The translations under genes were made by a program, and so were the position numbers. A DNA stretch of 51,909 nt from an uncultured Pseudanabaenaceae cyanobacterium (GTDB lineage Bacteria > Cyanobacteriota > Cyanobacteriia > PCC-9006 > JAAUQQ01): contig CALLAT010000009.1 of NCBI GenBank assembly GCA_938002085.1, positions 139,450 through 191,358 of the forward strand, in the 5' to 3' direction. Shown one piece after another: positions 26,969 through 34,558 of this stretch (position 1 is its first letter; the number at the start of each line of letters is the position of its first letter). The notes beneath the pieces are model-generated. The model saw only the letters and a list, made by a program, of their open reading frames with translations, was not told the origin of the DNA and searched no databases.

Positions 26969-27748
26969 CTAGGCCCAACCTCGGAGGCGGTAGACGAATA
27001 GGCCAATATATTCTTTGATGGCGCGGGAGACGAAGAGTAAGTTTTCTGATTCGGGCAGAAGGCTGATCAGGCGAGCGCGGGAGGTTTGGGGGCGCTCTGA
27101 TTGGCCGATCAGGAAGTCGGCGGCGGCGGGGGTGACGTCCATGCCCAGCTTGCGGAAGATTTTGAGGGAGCGGGGCATGTGCATGGCTGAGGTGACGAGC
27201 AGTATCTTTTCAAGCCCTTCTTCTTTGAGGATGGCTTGGCTGTAGAGGGCGTTTTCACGGGTGTTGTAGGCTTCCGGTTCTAGGAGGATGTCCTCTGGGG
27301 GAATGCCCATGAACTGAAGGAGCTGGGACATGTCGCTCGCTTCAGATGTCTCTGCGCCAGCTAGCTCGATGCGGCCACCGGTGACGAGGATTTTGGGCGC
27401 TTTGCCCTGTTTGTAGAGTTGGGCGGCGTGAATGATGCGATCGCCTGCTTCCGTGACCTCGGCAAACGACCGGGGAGGCACAGGGGAGCGAGTTGACCCG
27501 CCCAGCACGACGATGACATCGGCGGTGGGGAGGTCACCGGGAATATTTTGCTGCTCTAGGTTGAGGATGAGGGCATTCCGAAGAAGGGGGGTGCTACTGA
27601 GCCAGAGAATCGCCATGGCACTGGCAATAGCGATGCGGGCGCGACGGGGGTAGCGCTTGAGCCAGTAGATCGCCAGGCCCAGGAGAAGCAGGCTTAGCCC
27701 TAGGGGATAGACGAGTAGGGGGAGCAGCTTGGAGAGGAAGAAGAACAT
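26969..27748 (-). CDS. YdcF/ElyC family (DUF218) protein
   Basis: 259 residues. Two N-terminal hydrophobic segments (FFFLSKLLPLLVYPLGLSLLL and ARIAIASAMAILWLSS) are followed by the DUF218 domain with VIVVLGGSTRSP, AAQLYKQGKAPKILVTGG, a following SQLLQFMGIPPEDILLEP, NTRENA and LVTSAMHMPRSLKIF. E. coli ElyC and SanA of this family affect envelope integrity and lipid-carrier use. The enzymatic activity is not settled. It is downstream of the nucleoside hydrolase gene across a 15-bp tandem repeat. Confidence 0.85.
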   Translation of the reverse strand: MFFFLSKLLPLLVYPLGLSLLLLGLAIYWLKRYPRRARIAIASAMAILWLSSTPLLRNALILNLEQQNIPGDLPTADVIVVLGGSTRSPVPPRSFAEVTEAGDRIIHAAQLYKQGKAPKILVTGGRIELAGAETSEASDMSQLLQFMGIPPEDILLEPEAYNTRENALYSQAILKEEGLEKILLVTSAMHMPRSLKIFRKLGMDVTPAAADFLIGQSERPQTSRARLISLLPESENLLFVSRAIKEYIGLFVYRLRGWA

Positions 27749-27832
27749 TTAGCAATGGAAATTTAATACGACCTGAACCACCGATGCGACCCAAGGCCAT
27801 GACCTGGCATCGCGATGTCAGCCCCAGCATTG

Positions 27833-27892
27833 GATACCCAGTCGTCCGATACCCAGTCGTTCGATACCCAGTCGTTCGATACCCAGTAGTCC
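27833..27892. repeat. Four tandem copies of a 15-bp unit
   Basis: The unit GATACCCAGTCGTTC is repeated four times: 27833-27847 and 27878-27892 are slightly changed, while 27848-27862 and 27863-27877 are identical. It lies in the 190-bp spacer between the nucleoside hydrolase and YdcF-like genes. Confidence 0.85.
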
Positions 27893-27938
27893 AATGTCAT
27901 CTGCGTTCTATTCGGCGATCGCCATGAGCCTGCCTATC

Positions 27939-28901
27939 CTAACCAAAGCATCCCAAAGCTTCGGTCAATAATTTATAAAATCCATCTGCATCAATGCCTG
28001 TTGCCAGCTCAATCCGCCCCGGCAAATCCAGCTCCCCGTTGCGGTCAACCACTAACCGTCCCTGGGTCCATGGGCTGGCAATTTCAACCGTGGCGGAGAC
28101 CGTTTCTGTTTCAAACAATGCTGGCTGGAGCAGGTAGGCAATCACGCAGGGATCATGCAAGGGCGGCCCTGCGAAGCCCATGTCTCGCTGCTCTCGCAGG
28201 CCGTAGTTGTCCAGCATGGTGGCCACGGTTTTGGCGACGGGATTGCTGAGGCTGCCCGAGGACAAGTTGCGCAGGGCTTGACGACGGGCTGGAGTGGCGA
28301 TCGCCCGGTGGGTCACATCCAAAGGAATCACAACCACAGGCACATCGTATTCAGCTGCGCTGTGCAAAACCACTTGAGCGGCATGGGGGTCTGCATAAAA
28401 ATTGAACTCCGCTGCCCCCGTGACGTTGCCAGCGCCCACAGCTCCACCCATCATGACGATGCGCTCTAAATGCTGGGCAATTTCTGGGGCCTGGATCAAG
28501 GCCATGGCCACATTGGTCAGTGGGCCGAGGGTTGCAAGGGTAATGGGAGCTGAGGGCGATCGCAGGCTGTCTCGCAGGAAGTCCACGCCATGCTTCTGTT
28601 GCAACGGCATCTGAGCGGGCGGAAAGCGAACACCGCCGAGGCCATTCTCACCATGGACATGGGCTGCAATGATGGGTTCGCGCACCATGGGGCGGGGACA
28701 ACCGGGGAAGATTTTAAGCGCTGTACGCTGGCCCAGTTCACAAATGCTGCGGGCGTTGGTGCTAGTTGTCTCGATGCTGACGTTACCGGCCACGGTGGTG
28801 ATGCCCAGTAGATCGAGCTGGGGAGAGGCCATGGCGAGGAGCAGTGCCACGGCGTCATCAATGCCGGGGTCGCAGTCAATGATGAGAGGCATAGGAGGCA
28901 T
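27939..28901 (-). CDS. Inosine/uridine-preferring nucleoside hydrolase family
   Basis: 320 residues. The DCDPGIDDA calcium-binding motif (9-17), ALGPLTNVA-type loop (TLGPLTNVAMAL), VMMGGAVGAGN, EFNFYADPHAAQVVL and PLHDPCVIAYLL are all present. The enzyme cleaves ribonucleosides to base and ribose. It lies 189 bp downstream of ribokinase on the same strand, which suits nucleoside salvage. Two ATGs (28901 and 28892) compete and neither has a clear ribosome site. Confidence 0.92.
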   Translation of the reverse strand: MPPMPLIIDCDPGIDDAVALLLAMASPQLDLLGITTVAGNVSIETTSTNARSICELGQRTALKIFPGCPRPMVREPIIAAHVHGENGLGGVRFPPAQMPLQQKHGVDFLRDSLRSPSAPITLATLGPLTNVAMALIQAPEIAQHLERIVMMGGAVGAGNVTGAAEFNFYADPHAAQVVLHSAAEYDVPVVVIPLDVTHRAIATPARRQALRNLSSGSLSNPVAKTVATMLDNYGLREQRDMGFAGPPLHDPCVIAYLLQPALFETETVSATVEIASPWTQGRLVVDRNGELDLPGRIELATGIDADGFYKLLTEALGCFG

Positions 28902-29090
28902 AGAAGTATGGATGAATTAATGCCTGAAGTGGGTCTACAACGAACCGTGATCGATGGGTTGGGGTGGACCCAGCTGGGGCGAGAAACCCTCGCTCTGCCA
29001 TGCATCAAGGGAATTCAATTTGCGTTCTGTCGATCGCTGGGTTGGTGATGCATCTTTGGGGGAGATTGCAATCTCAAGGCTCAGGATCAC

Positions 29091-30026
29091 TCAATCCTCA
29101 GTCTGGGCAGCATGCTGGCTGAGGAAGCCCTCCAGCTCAAAGTGATGAGGAATGGAAATTTGGGTGCCGGGGCGGATGGCGGTGAGGGCTCCAGCGGCAT
29201 TGCCCCATTGGCAGGCTTCAAAGAAGGAGCGGCCTTGGTACAGCGCTGCAACCATGGCGCCATTGAAAGCATCGCCGCAGGCTGTCGTGTCCAAGGCGGT
29301 GACACGGTAGGGGGGCACCGCCATGGCAGCATCGGCAGTGGCGCAGAAGGAGCCATGCTCACCCAGGGTGACGACAACTTCAGGAATGCCGCGCTTTTGG
29401 ATCGCTTTGGCAGCGCTGAGGGCATCGCTGGGGTTGAGCACGGGAAAGCCGCAGAGGCGACCGGCTTCGATTTGGTTGGGGGTGATGATGTCGACGAGGC
29501 CGAAAAGTTCTTCGTTAGCGATCGCTGTGGCCGGGGCCGGATCCAAAATGACTTTAACCCCAGCTGCCTTGGCTGCCTTGGCCGCCTCGGTTGCCGTTTT
29601 AAGCGGAATCTCTAGCTGCAACATCAGGTATTTGCACTTGGGCAACAGCGGCTTCAGGCGCTCTACATCATCCATGCCCATGTTGCCGTTGGCTCCGGCA
29701 CTGAGAATGATGTGGTTCTCGCCGGTATCGGCCACGGCAATGATGGCAAGCCCGGTGGTGGCATGGGTGTCCAGCACAATGCCGTCTACGCCGATGCCCT
29801 CTTTTTCCATGCTGTCCAGCAGGCTGTTGCCGTAGCTGTCATAGCCCACTCGGCCCACCATTTGCACCGGGACGTTTTGGCGGGCCACGGCGATCGCTTG
29901 ATTGCCGCCCTTGCCCCCGGCGAGCAGCTCATAGTTTTTGCTGCGAACGGTTTCGCCGGGCAGGGGCAGTTTGACCACGCCCATGACCATATCCATGTTG
30001 AGGCTGCCGAACACGCAGATGGCCAT
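29091..30026 (-). CDS. rbsK: Ribokinase
   Basis: 311 residues, PfkB family. The substrate motif GSLNMDMV, the AGGKGGNQAIAVAR signature near residue 36, and the second PfkB signature DTTACGDAFNGA with catalytic Asp252 are present. It phosphorylates ribose to ribose-5-phosphate in the cytoplasm. It starts 18 bp after the DUF937 gene and precedes the nucleoside hydrolase gene, so ribose freed from nucleosides is a likely substrate. No rbs transport genes are present. Confidence 0.92.
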   Translation of the reverse strand: MAICVFGSLNMDMVMGVVKLPLPGETVRSKNYELLAGGKGGNQAIAVARQNVPVQMVGRVGYDSYGNSLLDSMEKEGIGVDGIVLDTHATTGLAIIAVADTGENHIILSAGANGNMGMDDVERLKPLLPKCKYLMLQLEIPLKTATEAAKAAKAAGVKVILDPAPATAIANEELFGLVDIITPNQIEAGRLCGFPVLNPSDALSAAKAIQKRGIPEVVVTLGEHGSFCATADAAMAVPPYRVTALDTTACGDAFNGAMVAALYQGRSFFEACQWGNAAGALTAIRPGTQISIPHHFELEGFLSQHAAQTED

Positions 30027-30044
30027 AGAGCGCTGAGAGGAGAA

Positions 30045-30563
30045 CTACATGAACTTAGCAGCATGGCCCATGATGTCGCCCAGGTCCACGTCGCCATCGC
30101 CATCGCTATCTAGGAAAGCATTGAGGACGGGGTTACCACTAGCTGCAGCTTCGGCTTTGTTGGAGCCGGTCTTAAGCAGGTTCAGCACCAGAGGCACGAG
30201 AACAGGCAGCATGGCAATGATGGCCTGGCTGTTCATGCCGGTTTTTTGGGAAACGGCTTCGGCCACCTGGCCCTGTTGACTCTGGTTAAACAGCGCTTGC
30301 ACAGCGGCAACATTGGGATTGGTGCCAGCAAATTGATTAATTAGACCTTCCACAGCGGCGTTGCCCTGGGTTTGGCGCTTTTCCTGCAGGGAGGAGCGGA
30401 CAAAGCTACCCACGGTGGACATGAGGGCTGGGCTTGCGGCGGCGTTGCCCCCCTGGCTACCGGCAACTTGTTGGACAACGTTGAGGATGTTGCCTACCTG
30501 GCTATTGCTGCCCTGGGTGCTGGGATTGGCGATCGCCCCAGCGATGATGTCGAACATGCCCAT
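30045..30563 (-). CDS. DUF937-like protein with an EF-hand-type loop
   Basis: 172 residues from ATG 30563 (MGMFDIIAGAIANPS). The longer frame to 30683 runs through a palindrome and is rejected. The body is Ala/Gln/Asn-rich with helical stretches (ILNVVQQVAGSQGGN, AVAALFNQSQ-like) as in DUF937 proteins, then a hydrophobic helix (AIIAMLPVLVPLVLNLL). The C-terminus holds DSDGDGDVDLGDI, a calcium-loop pattern. The role is unknown. It is 18 bp ahead of rbsK on the same strand. Confidence 0.7.
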   Translation of the reverse strand: MGMFDIIAGAIANPSTQGSNSQVGNILNVVQQVAGSQGGNAAASPALMSTVGSFVRSSLQEKRQTQGNAAVEGLINQFAGTNPNVAAVQALFNQSQQGQVAEAVSQKTGMNSQAIIAMLPVLVPLVLNLLKTGSNKAEAAASGNPVLNAFLDSDGDGDVDLGDIMGHAAKFM

Positions 30564-30663
30564 GGTTTTACTCTTTTTCGTGAAATGAATGCTTGGCAAA
30601 GATTGGGGACTGGGTGAGGCAGTGCTGTAAAACCCGCCCCAACTGTGAGGCCTCAAAAATCGG

Positions 30664-30691
30664 GTAGGGACATGGCATGCCATGTCCCTAC
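30664..30691. repeat. Perfect 28-bp palindrome
   Basis: GTAGGGACATGGCA is followed directly by its exact reverse complement TGCCATGTCCCTAC. It lies between the BON and DUF937 genes, near an AAACCCGCCCC segment (30626-30636) that matches the arm of the 34483-34558 repeat. Confidence 0.85.
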
Positions 30692-30726
30692 GTTGTACCT
30701 ATGGCTGATCTCAAGAGGTTGAGATG

Positions 30727-31068
30727 TTAGCCCACCGTGACGGCACTGGTATCAACATCGGTGCAGCCCTTAACGCCTTTGGCGACACTGACCATTTTGT
30801 CGAGGGTGCCTTGGTCGGCCACTTCGCCCTTGAGCACAACTTTGCTGCTGAGCTGAGCAACCCACAGACGGTCCTCATCATCAAGAGCCGCATCGTTGTC
30901 ATAGGCGAGGGCAACACGCTTGGCGAGACCGCTCTCGTCAAACTCACCCTCTAGGCCTAGCTTGCAGTCAGCAATGTCGCCGCCATCGGGCGCTTTGCCG
31001 ACAGCCTTAGGGGAAACGGAAGCCGCAGCGGGCTTGTCTTTCTTGAACATTCTTTTTAACCAACCCAT
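30727..31068 (-). CDS. BON-domain-like small protein
   Basis: 113 residues from ATG 31068, with AGGAG six bases upstream. The N-terminus is basic (MGWLKRMFKKDKP). The second half reads LWVAQLSSKVVLKGEVADQGTLDKMVSVAKGVKGCTDVDTSAV, the BON pattern of a short strand followed by a helix and a 'V-G-V' turn. BON domains bind membranes, small ligands or K+ (Kbp). There is no signal peptide. It heads the minus-strand series ending near 26163. Confidence 0.7.
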   Translation of the reverse strand: MGWLKRMFKKDKPAAASVSPKAVGKAPDGGDIADCKLGLEGEFDESGLAKRVALAYDNDAALDDEDRLWVAQLSSKVVLKGEVADQGTLDKMVSVAKGVKGCTDVDTSAVTVG

Positions 31069-31701
31069 GGGATATCTCCTAAAAACGTATGGAAAGTTGG
31101 GTGGTGTGGGATACACCAGAGTTGCAGCGGCCATGGACGGTTTTGCCGCCATGGTGATCGCGCTAAGGCCCATCTCAGAGAACACTGAGTGAGCGATCGC
31201 GAGCCATTTTGAATGGCATCGCTAGATTTGCACGAGCGTGAACTGCTCCTGCTGTTCGGTCCTGAAAGTAACGTGGTTTTTAAAGAGCTGATTACCTATT
31301 TAAGGATGATTTAAGTCGCTGCTTACGTTTCTTTGTCTTTATGAGCTATTTGGTGAGGGATTGCGAGATTCCTCCATCTATATCTGGGTTCGTTCTCTGA
31401 TTCGTTGGGCATAGGCGATATTTTTTCAAGTAAGAAAAATTAAAAAATTGCGTTATATTCAGCTCCGGCCAAGATTCCTGGGAATCCTCTAGGTAAATAA
31501 ATCGCCTCTCTTGGTTGAGAGCGATGGATCAACTTAGACCTCTTGTCTATGAGATCAGCCAGCCTTGGGCGATCGCCAGACTGCATAGTCCAGGCATTGT
31601 TCTCCTAAACAAGCTGTGAGTTCACCTGTTTTAGGTGGGCGATCAGTGGACCCGTTCTAGGGGGCAGTTTCGTTTTCATCCATTCACCCGGAGTAAAGTC
31701 C
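31069..31701. other. Divergent intergenic region
   Basis: About 630 bp between the BON gene (minus) and the TM2 gene (plus). It contains an AT-rich stretch near 31420-31460 (TAAGAAAAATTAAAAAATTGCG) that could carry a promoter. No RNA gene or repeat was recognised, and the open frames here look like shadows. Confidence 0.35.
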
Positions 31702-32034
31702 ATGACTGAGTCCCCTAACCCGACCCCCGAGCCTTCTCCTGAATCCACCCCTACGCCTTCTGCAAGTGGTGCTGATAAGAAAATCATTGCGGGCATTTGC
31801 GGCATTGTCGTCGGCTACTTTGGTGTCCATAAATTTGTTCTGGGCTACAACAAAGAAGGCGGCATCATGCTGGGTGTGAGCCTTGCAGGCATCTTGCTGT
31901 CTTGCTTTGTGCTTCCCGGCTTGGCGACCCTTGCCATGGGCGTGATTGGCCTGATTGAAGGCATCATGTACTTGACCAAGAGCGACGAAGAATTTGTTGC
32001 CACCTACATCACCGGCAGCAAGCCCTGGTTCTAA
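31702..32034 (+). CDS. TM2 domain protein
   Basis: 110 residues. A Pro/Ser/Thr-rich N-terminus (about 1-30) is followed by the TM2 domain: KKIIAGICGIVVGYFGVHKFVLGYNKEGGIMLG, a second hydrophobic segment, and GVIGLIEGIMYLTKSDEEF. The G-x-x-G-x-H-K-F/Y-L-G pattern between the two membrane helices is the family mark. Function unknown in bacteria. The CGGAG ribosome site is 8 bases before the ATG. The last codons form the first unit of a tandem repeat. Confidence 0.88.
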   Translation: MTESPNPTPEPSPESTPTPSASGADKKIIAGICGIVVGYFGVHKFVLGYNKEGGIMLGVSLAGILLSCFVLPGLATLAMGVIGLIEGIMYLTKSDEEFVATYITGSKPWF

Positions 32035-32073
32035 GCCCTGGTCTGAAGGCCTGGTCTGAAGCCCTGGTCTGAA
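32022..32073 (+). repeat. Four 13-bp units starting inside the TM2 gene
   Basis: GCCCTGGTTCTAA (32022-32034) holds the last codons and stop of the TM2 gene. It is followed by GCCCTGGTCTGAA, GGCCTGGTCTGAA and GCCCTGGTCTGAA to 32073. The array appears to have expanded from the gene's 3' end. Confidence 0.8.
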
Positions 32074-32126
32074 GCGTCGATGCGATATCAGGCCGGCTAC
32101 GTGGCCCAGCGGAGCAGCCCTCGGCT

Positions 32127-32348
32127 AGGTTTGACGCAACCTGAGTCCGACAGCTCGAAAAAGCACTTGCGAAGCAGTCTGGGAATGAATTCCCAGCCTA
32201 AGAGCGAAAGCCCACTGAAGTGGGCTGCAACCCTCGCTGGTGGGCTGTTGAGTCCGTTTTAACGGACTTGAGCTTTGAGCCGTGAACTTTAGCTCACGGT
32301 GGCAAAGCCAAGCCTGGCTTGAATTTGTCTAACTCAGGTTTGACGCAA
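32127..32348. mobile_element. Hairpin array flanked by 13-bp direct repeats
   Basis: AGGTTTGACGCAA occurs at 32127-32139 and 32336-32348. Between them lie successive palindromes: CTGGGAAT-GA-ATTCCCAG (32179-32196), AGCCCACT-GA-AGTGGGCT (32209-32226), AGTCCGTT-TT-AACGGACT (32251-32268), and CCGTGA-TCACGG (32280-32299). The layout recalls REP-type elements left by IS200/IS605-like or RAYT transposases. No transposase gene is present. The flanking repeat may be a target duplication or the element ends. Confidence 0.6.
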
Positions 32349-32372
32349 ATAAAAGCAGCTGCTATTTACCCC

Positions 32373-32888
32373 ATGTCTGTTAAGCCCCCGACCGCACCCC
32401 TTGCTTCCAGGTTGATTTCTCCCCAGGCCCGTTGGTGGCGTTGGGGCTTGATGGGCCTGTCGGCGGTGCCCTTGCTGGGGGCGTTTGGCTATGGCTATGT
32501 CATGCCCATGGGGGGGGAGGATTGCCTGTTCCAAAAGACCTATGGCTTCTTTGGGCCAGGCTGTGGGCTGACTCGTTCCTTTGTGGCGATCGCCCAGGGA
32601 GACCTCCTCCGCGCCATTCAGTTCAATCTGTTTGGACCGCTGCTGTTTTTGCTCTTTGCCTGGGGCTTTTTCCAGGCGGCCTTAGAGCTAGGGGCTCGTC
32701 AGCCTTTGCCGCGTCGCTGGGATCTATTTGGCTTTTGTCAGCGCTATCCCGTGAGCTTTGCGGGATTGGCGATCACCCTGTTGCTCTACTACGCCGTTCG
32801 ATTGTGGAGCGCCTACGGGACGGTTCCCCTGGTCTTAGAGGCTTCGGGCCTGTGGCAATTTATTCAAGCCGGAGCCCTACAGCTCTAA
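32373..32888 (+). CDS. DUF2752 membrane protein
   Basis: 171 residues from ATG 32373. An earlier start would lie inside the repeat element. Three hydrophobic segments. The DUF2752 signature is CLFQKTYGFFGPGCGLTRSF, where the family has C-x-F-x(n)-P-C-PGCG-x-TR. Here the second cysteine follows Gly-Pro-Gly. Function unknown. The nearby hairpin array may supply or disturb its promoter. Confidence 0.8.
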   Translation: MSVKPPTAPLASRLISPQARWWRWGLMGLSAVPLLGAFGYGYVMPMGGEDCLFQKTYGFFGPGCGLTRSFVAIAQGDLLRAIQFNLFGPLLFLLFAWGFFQAALELGARQPLPRRWDLFGFCQRYPVSFAGLAITLLLYYAVRLWSAYGTVPLVLEASGLWQFIQAGALQL

Positions 32889-32999
32889 GGGCAGGCTTCT
32901 CAAGCCCCAGTGCTGATCAGGCTGACTGATTGCTCACAATACCAGGCCACGAAAGCCCAATAACGTTACTTTGCGCTTTCTGCAGCTAGGAGAAAATGG

Positions 33000-33185
33000 A
33001 TGTTACGCAGCCTGACCCCGAAGAAAGTCATCCTCGCATTAATGCTCAGTACCCTAGGAGCCGGTTATTTTGGCACCTTTAGTGGTTTGGATATGTCTGC
33101 TGGGATCAAACCCATGGCAATGTTAGTGCCTGTCCAACTCGGTGTTTTGATTTATTTCCTTTGGTGGAAGCCTCGGAAGGACTGA
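33000..33185 (+). CDS. Small membrane protein (61 residues)
   Basis: MLRSLTPKKVILALMLSTLGAGYFGTF is followed by a second hydrophobic segment (MAMLVPVQLGVLIYFLWW) and a basic end (KPRKD). AGGAG lies 7 bases upstream of the ATG, and the two-helix hairpin with positive-inside charges looks genuine. No family recognised. It sits between the DUF2752 and phosphodiester glycosidase genes on the same strand. Confidence 0.55.
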   Translation: MLRSLTPKKVILALMLSTLGAGYFGTFSGLDMSAGIKPMAMLVPVQLGVLIYFLWWKPRKD

Positions 33186-33246
33186 GTAAAGTATTGAATG
33201 CAACTTTACGAGTCCGGACCTTCGCGGTCACGCCGTCCTGCCATCT

Positions 33247-34449
33247 ATGGCCCAGCAAGATACTCAGCATCGTTACCCCAACAGCTATTCCCTGGCTCGT
33301 AAGCGTCGCCGTCGCCATCAAGGCGATCGCCTCTCCCAGCGCTGGACTCGTCGTGGCTTCCTCCTCCTGGGGGGCATTTTAATAGGGCGTTTCTTTGCGC
33401 TCCGGCCAAACCTATGGCAAACGGACTGGTATGCCTTGGCTGCGGGGCTCACGGAGGGCTGGCCGCCGCGCTTGCGGGAGCCTCTGTTGGCCAGCTTGAA
33501 GCAGCCCGAGACGCCGCTTTCGCCTAGTACCAATGCTTTGCAGGAGCAGCCTAGCGATCGCTTCAACCCAGTTTCGGAAACATCTGTCTCTTCGGCCGAC
33601 AAGGTTGTGCCACCCCATGCCGGGTCAGAGCCGATGCAATATGCAGAGCCAGCGCCAGCGACGAAAGCACCTAACCCAGTCAAGGTGGAACGTATTGCCA
33701 TTAAGGGAATGCCCCTCTACCGCACCACCATCGACTTAACAGACCCAGATACCTTTATCACCATGGGCCTGGCGAAGAATGCCACGAAGGCCAATAGCAA
33801 CAAGCAATCTGTGGGGGATGAAGAATTCTCTGGCTTTATCAAGCGCTATCCGGCCGCTGTACTTGCCAATGCAACTTTCTTTAGCAAGGATCACCAAAAG
33901 CGGGTCATGGGCAATATGGTCGCCGAGGGTCGCTTCCTCAAATACAGCCGCTGGGAGAACTATGGCACCACGCTAGGCTTACGGGAGGGGCGAAAGCTGG
34001 AGATGGTCACGGCTCGCACCGATGGCAAGCCCCATTGGCATGAGCATTGGTTTTCCCTGACGGGAGGACCGAGGCTGTTGCGCCAGGGCAAGTTTTGGAT
34101 TGCGCCGAAGAGTGAAGGCTTTCGGGATCCCAGTGTTTTGGGGGTGGGCTCGCGGACGGCGATCGGCTTTCCCAAGAATGGCGACAAACTCATCTTGGCG
34201 ACGTTCTTGCGCAGCATGACCTTGGAGCGAGAAGCCCATGCCATGAAGGACTTGGGCTGCTACGAGGCCATGAATTTAGATGGAGGCACGTCGGGGGCCC
34301 TGGCCCATCGGGGCAAGGTGTTGCTGGATGCCAGTCGTCCTTTGACCAATGTTTTGGTGGTTTATGACAACAAGAACCCTGCGCCCCAGTCGGTGAAGGA
34401 TTCTTGGTTGCGGTTTCAGGCCGGAGAGCGCCCCAACCCCAATGCGTGA
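33247..34449 (+). CDS. Phosphodiester glycosidase (NAGPA/DUF2233) family protein
   Basis: 400 residues. A basic N-terminus with RRGFLLLGGILIGRFF gives a signal anchor; twin arginines precede it. A low-complexity linker leads to the catalytic domain from about residue 150: YRTTIDLTDPDTFI, AVLANATFFSKD, FSLTGGPRLL and the signature MNLDGGTSGALAHRGKVL. The family includes the mammalian uncovering enzyme that removes GlcNAc from phosphodiesters; bacterial members act on wall or exopolysaccharide phosphodiesters. It converges on the cyclase gene, with a long inverted repeat between. Confidence 0.85.
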   Translation: MAQQDTQHRYPNSYSLARKRRRRHQGDRLSQRWTRRGFLLLGGILIGRFFALRPNLWQTDWYALAAGLTEGWPPRLREPLLASLKQPETPLSPSTNALQEQPSDRFNPVSETSVSSADKVVPPHAGSEPMQYAEPAPATKAPNPVKVERIAIKGMPLYRTTIDLTDPDTFITMGLAKNATKANSNKQSVGDEEFSGFIKRYPAAVLANATFFSKDHQKRVMGNMVAEGRFLKYSRWENYGTTLGLREGRKLEMVTARTDGKPHWHEHWFSLTGGPRLLRQGKFWIAPKSEGFRDPSVLGVGSRTAIGFPKNGDKLILATFLRSMTLEREAHAMKDLGCYEAMNLDGGTSGALAHRGKVLLDASRPLTNVLVVYDNKNPAPQSVKDSWLRFQAGERPNPNA

Positions 34450-34482
34450 CCCATGCACCCACCCCCAATGCCTGGGCATCGC

Positions 34483-34558
34483 GTCCTGTAGGGGCGGGTT
34501 TTGACCAAGATTCTGGTGTAGCTCCTAAACCCTCCTGCTAAACCCGCCCCTACAGGAC
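34483..34558. repeat. Perfect 19-bp inverted repeat overlapping the cyclase end
   Basis: GTCCTGTAGGGGCGGGTTT (34483-34501) and its exact reverse complement (34540-34558) flank a 38-base loop. The right arm holds the last two codons and the TAG of the cyclase gene (stop at 34550-34552). The GTAGGGGC core recurs at 22401-22561. It could terminate both convergent genes. Confidence 0.8.

Noticed and set aside
27833..27892. 15-bp repeats as a CRISPR array
   Set aside because: The units are directly adjacent with no spacers and too short.
32080..32262. 60-codon frame through the hairpin array
   Set aside because: It is made of the palindromic repeat itself and has no independent support.
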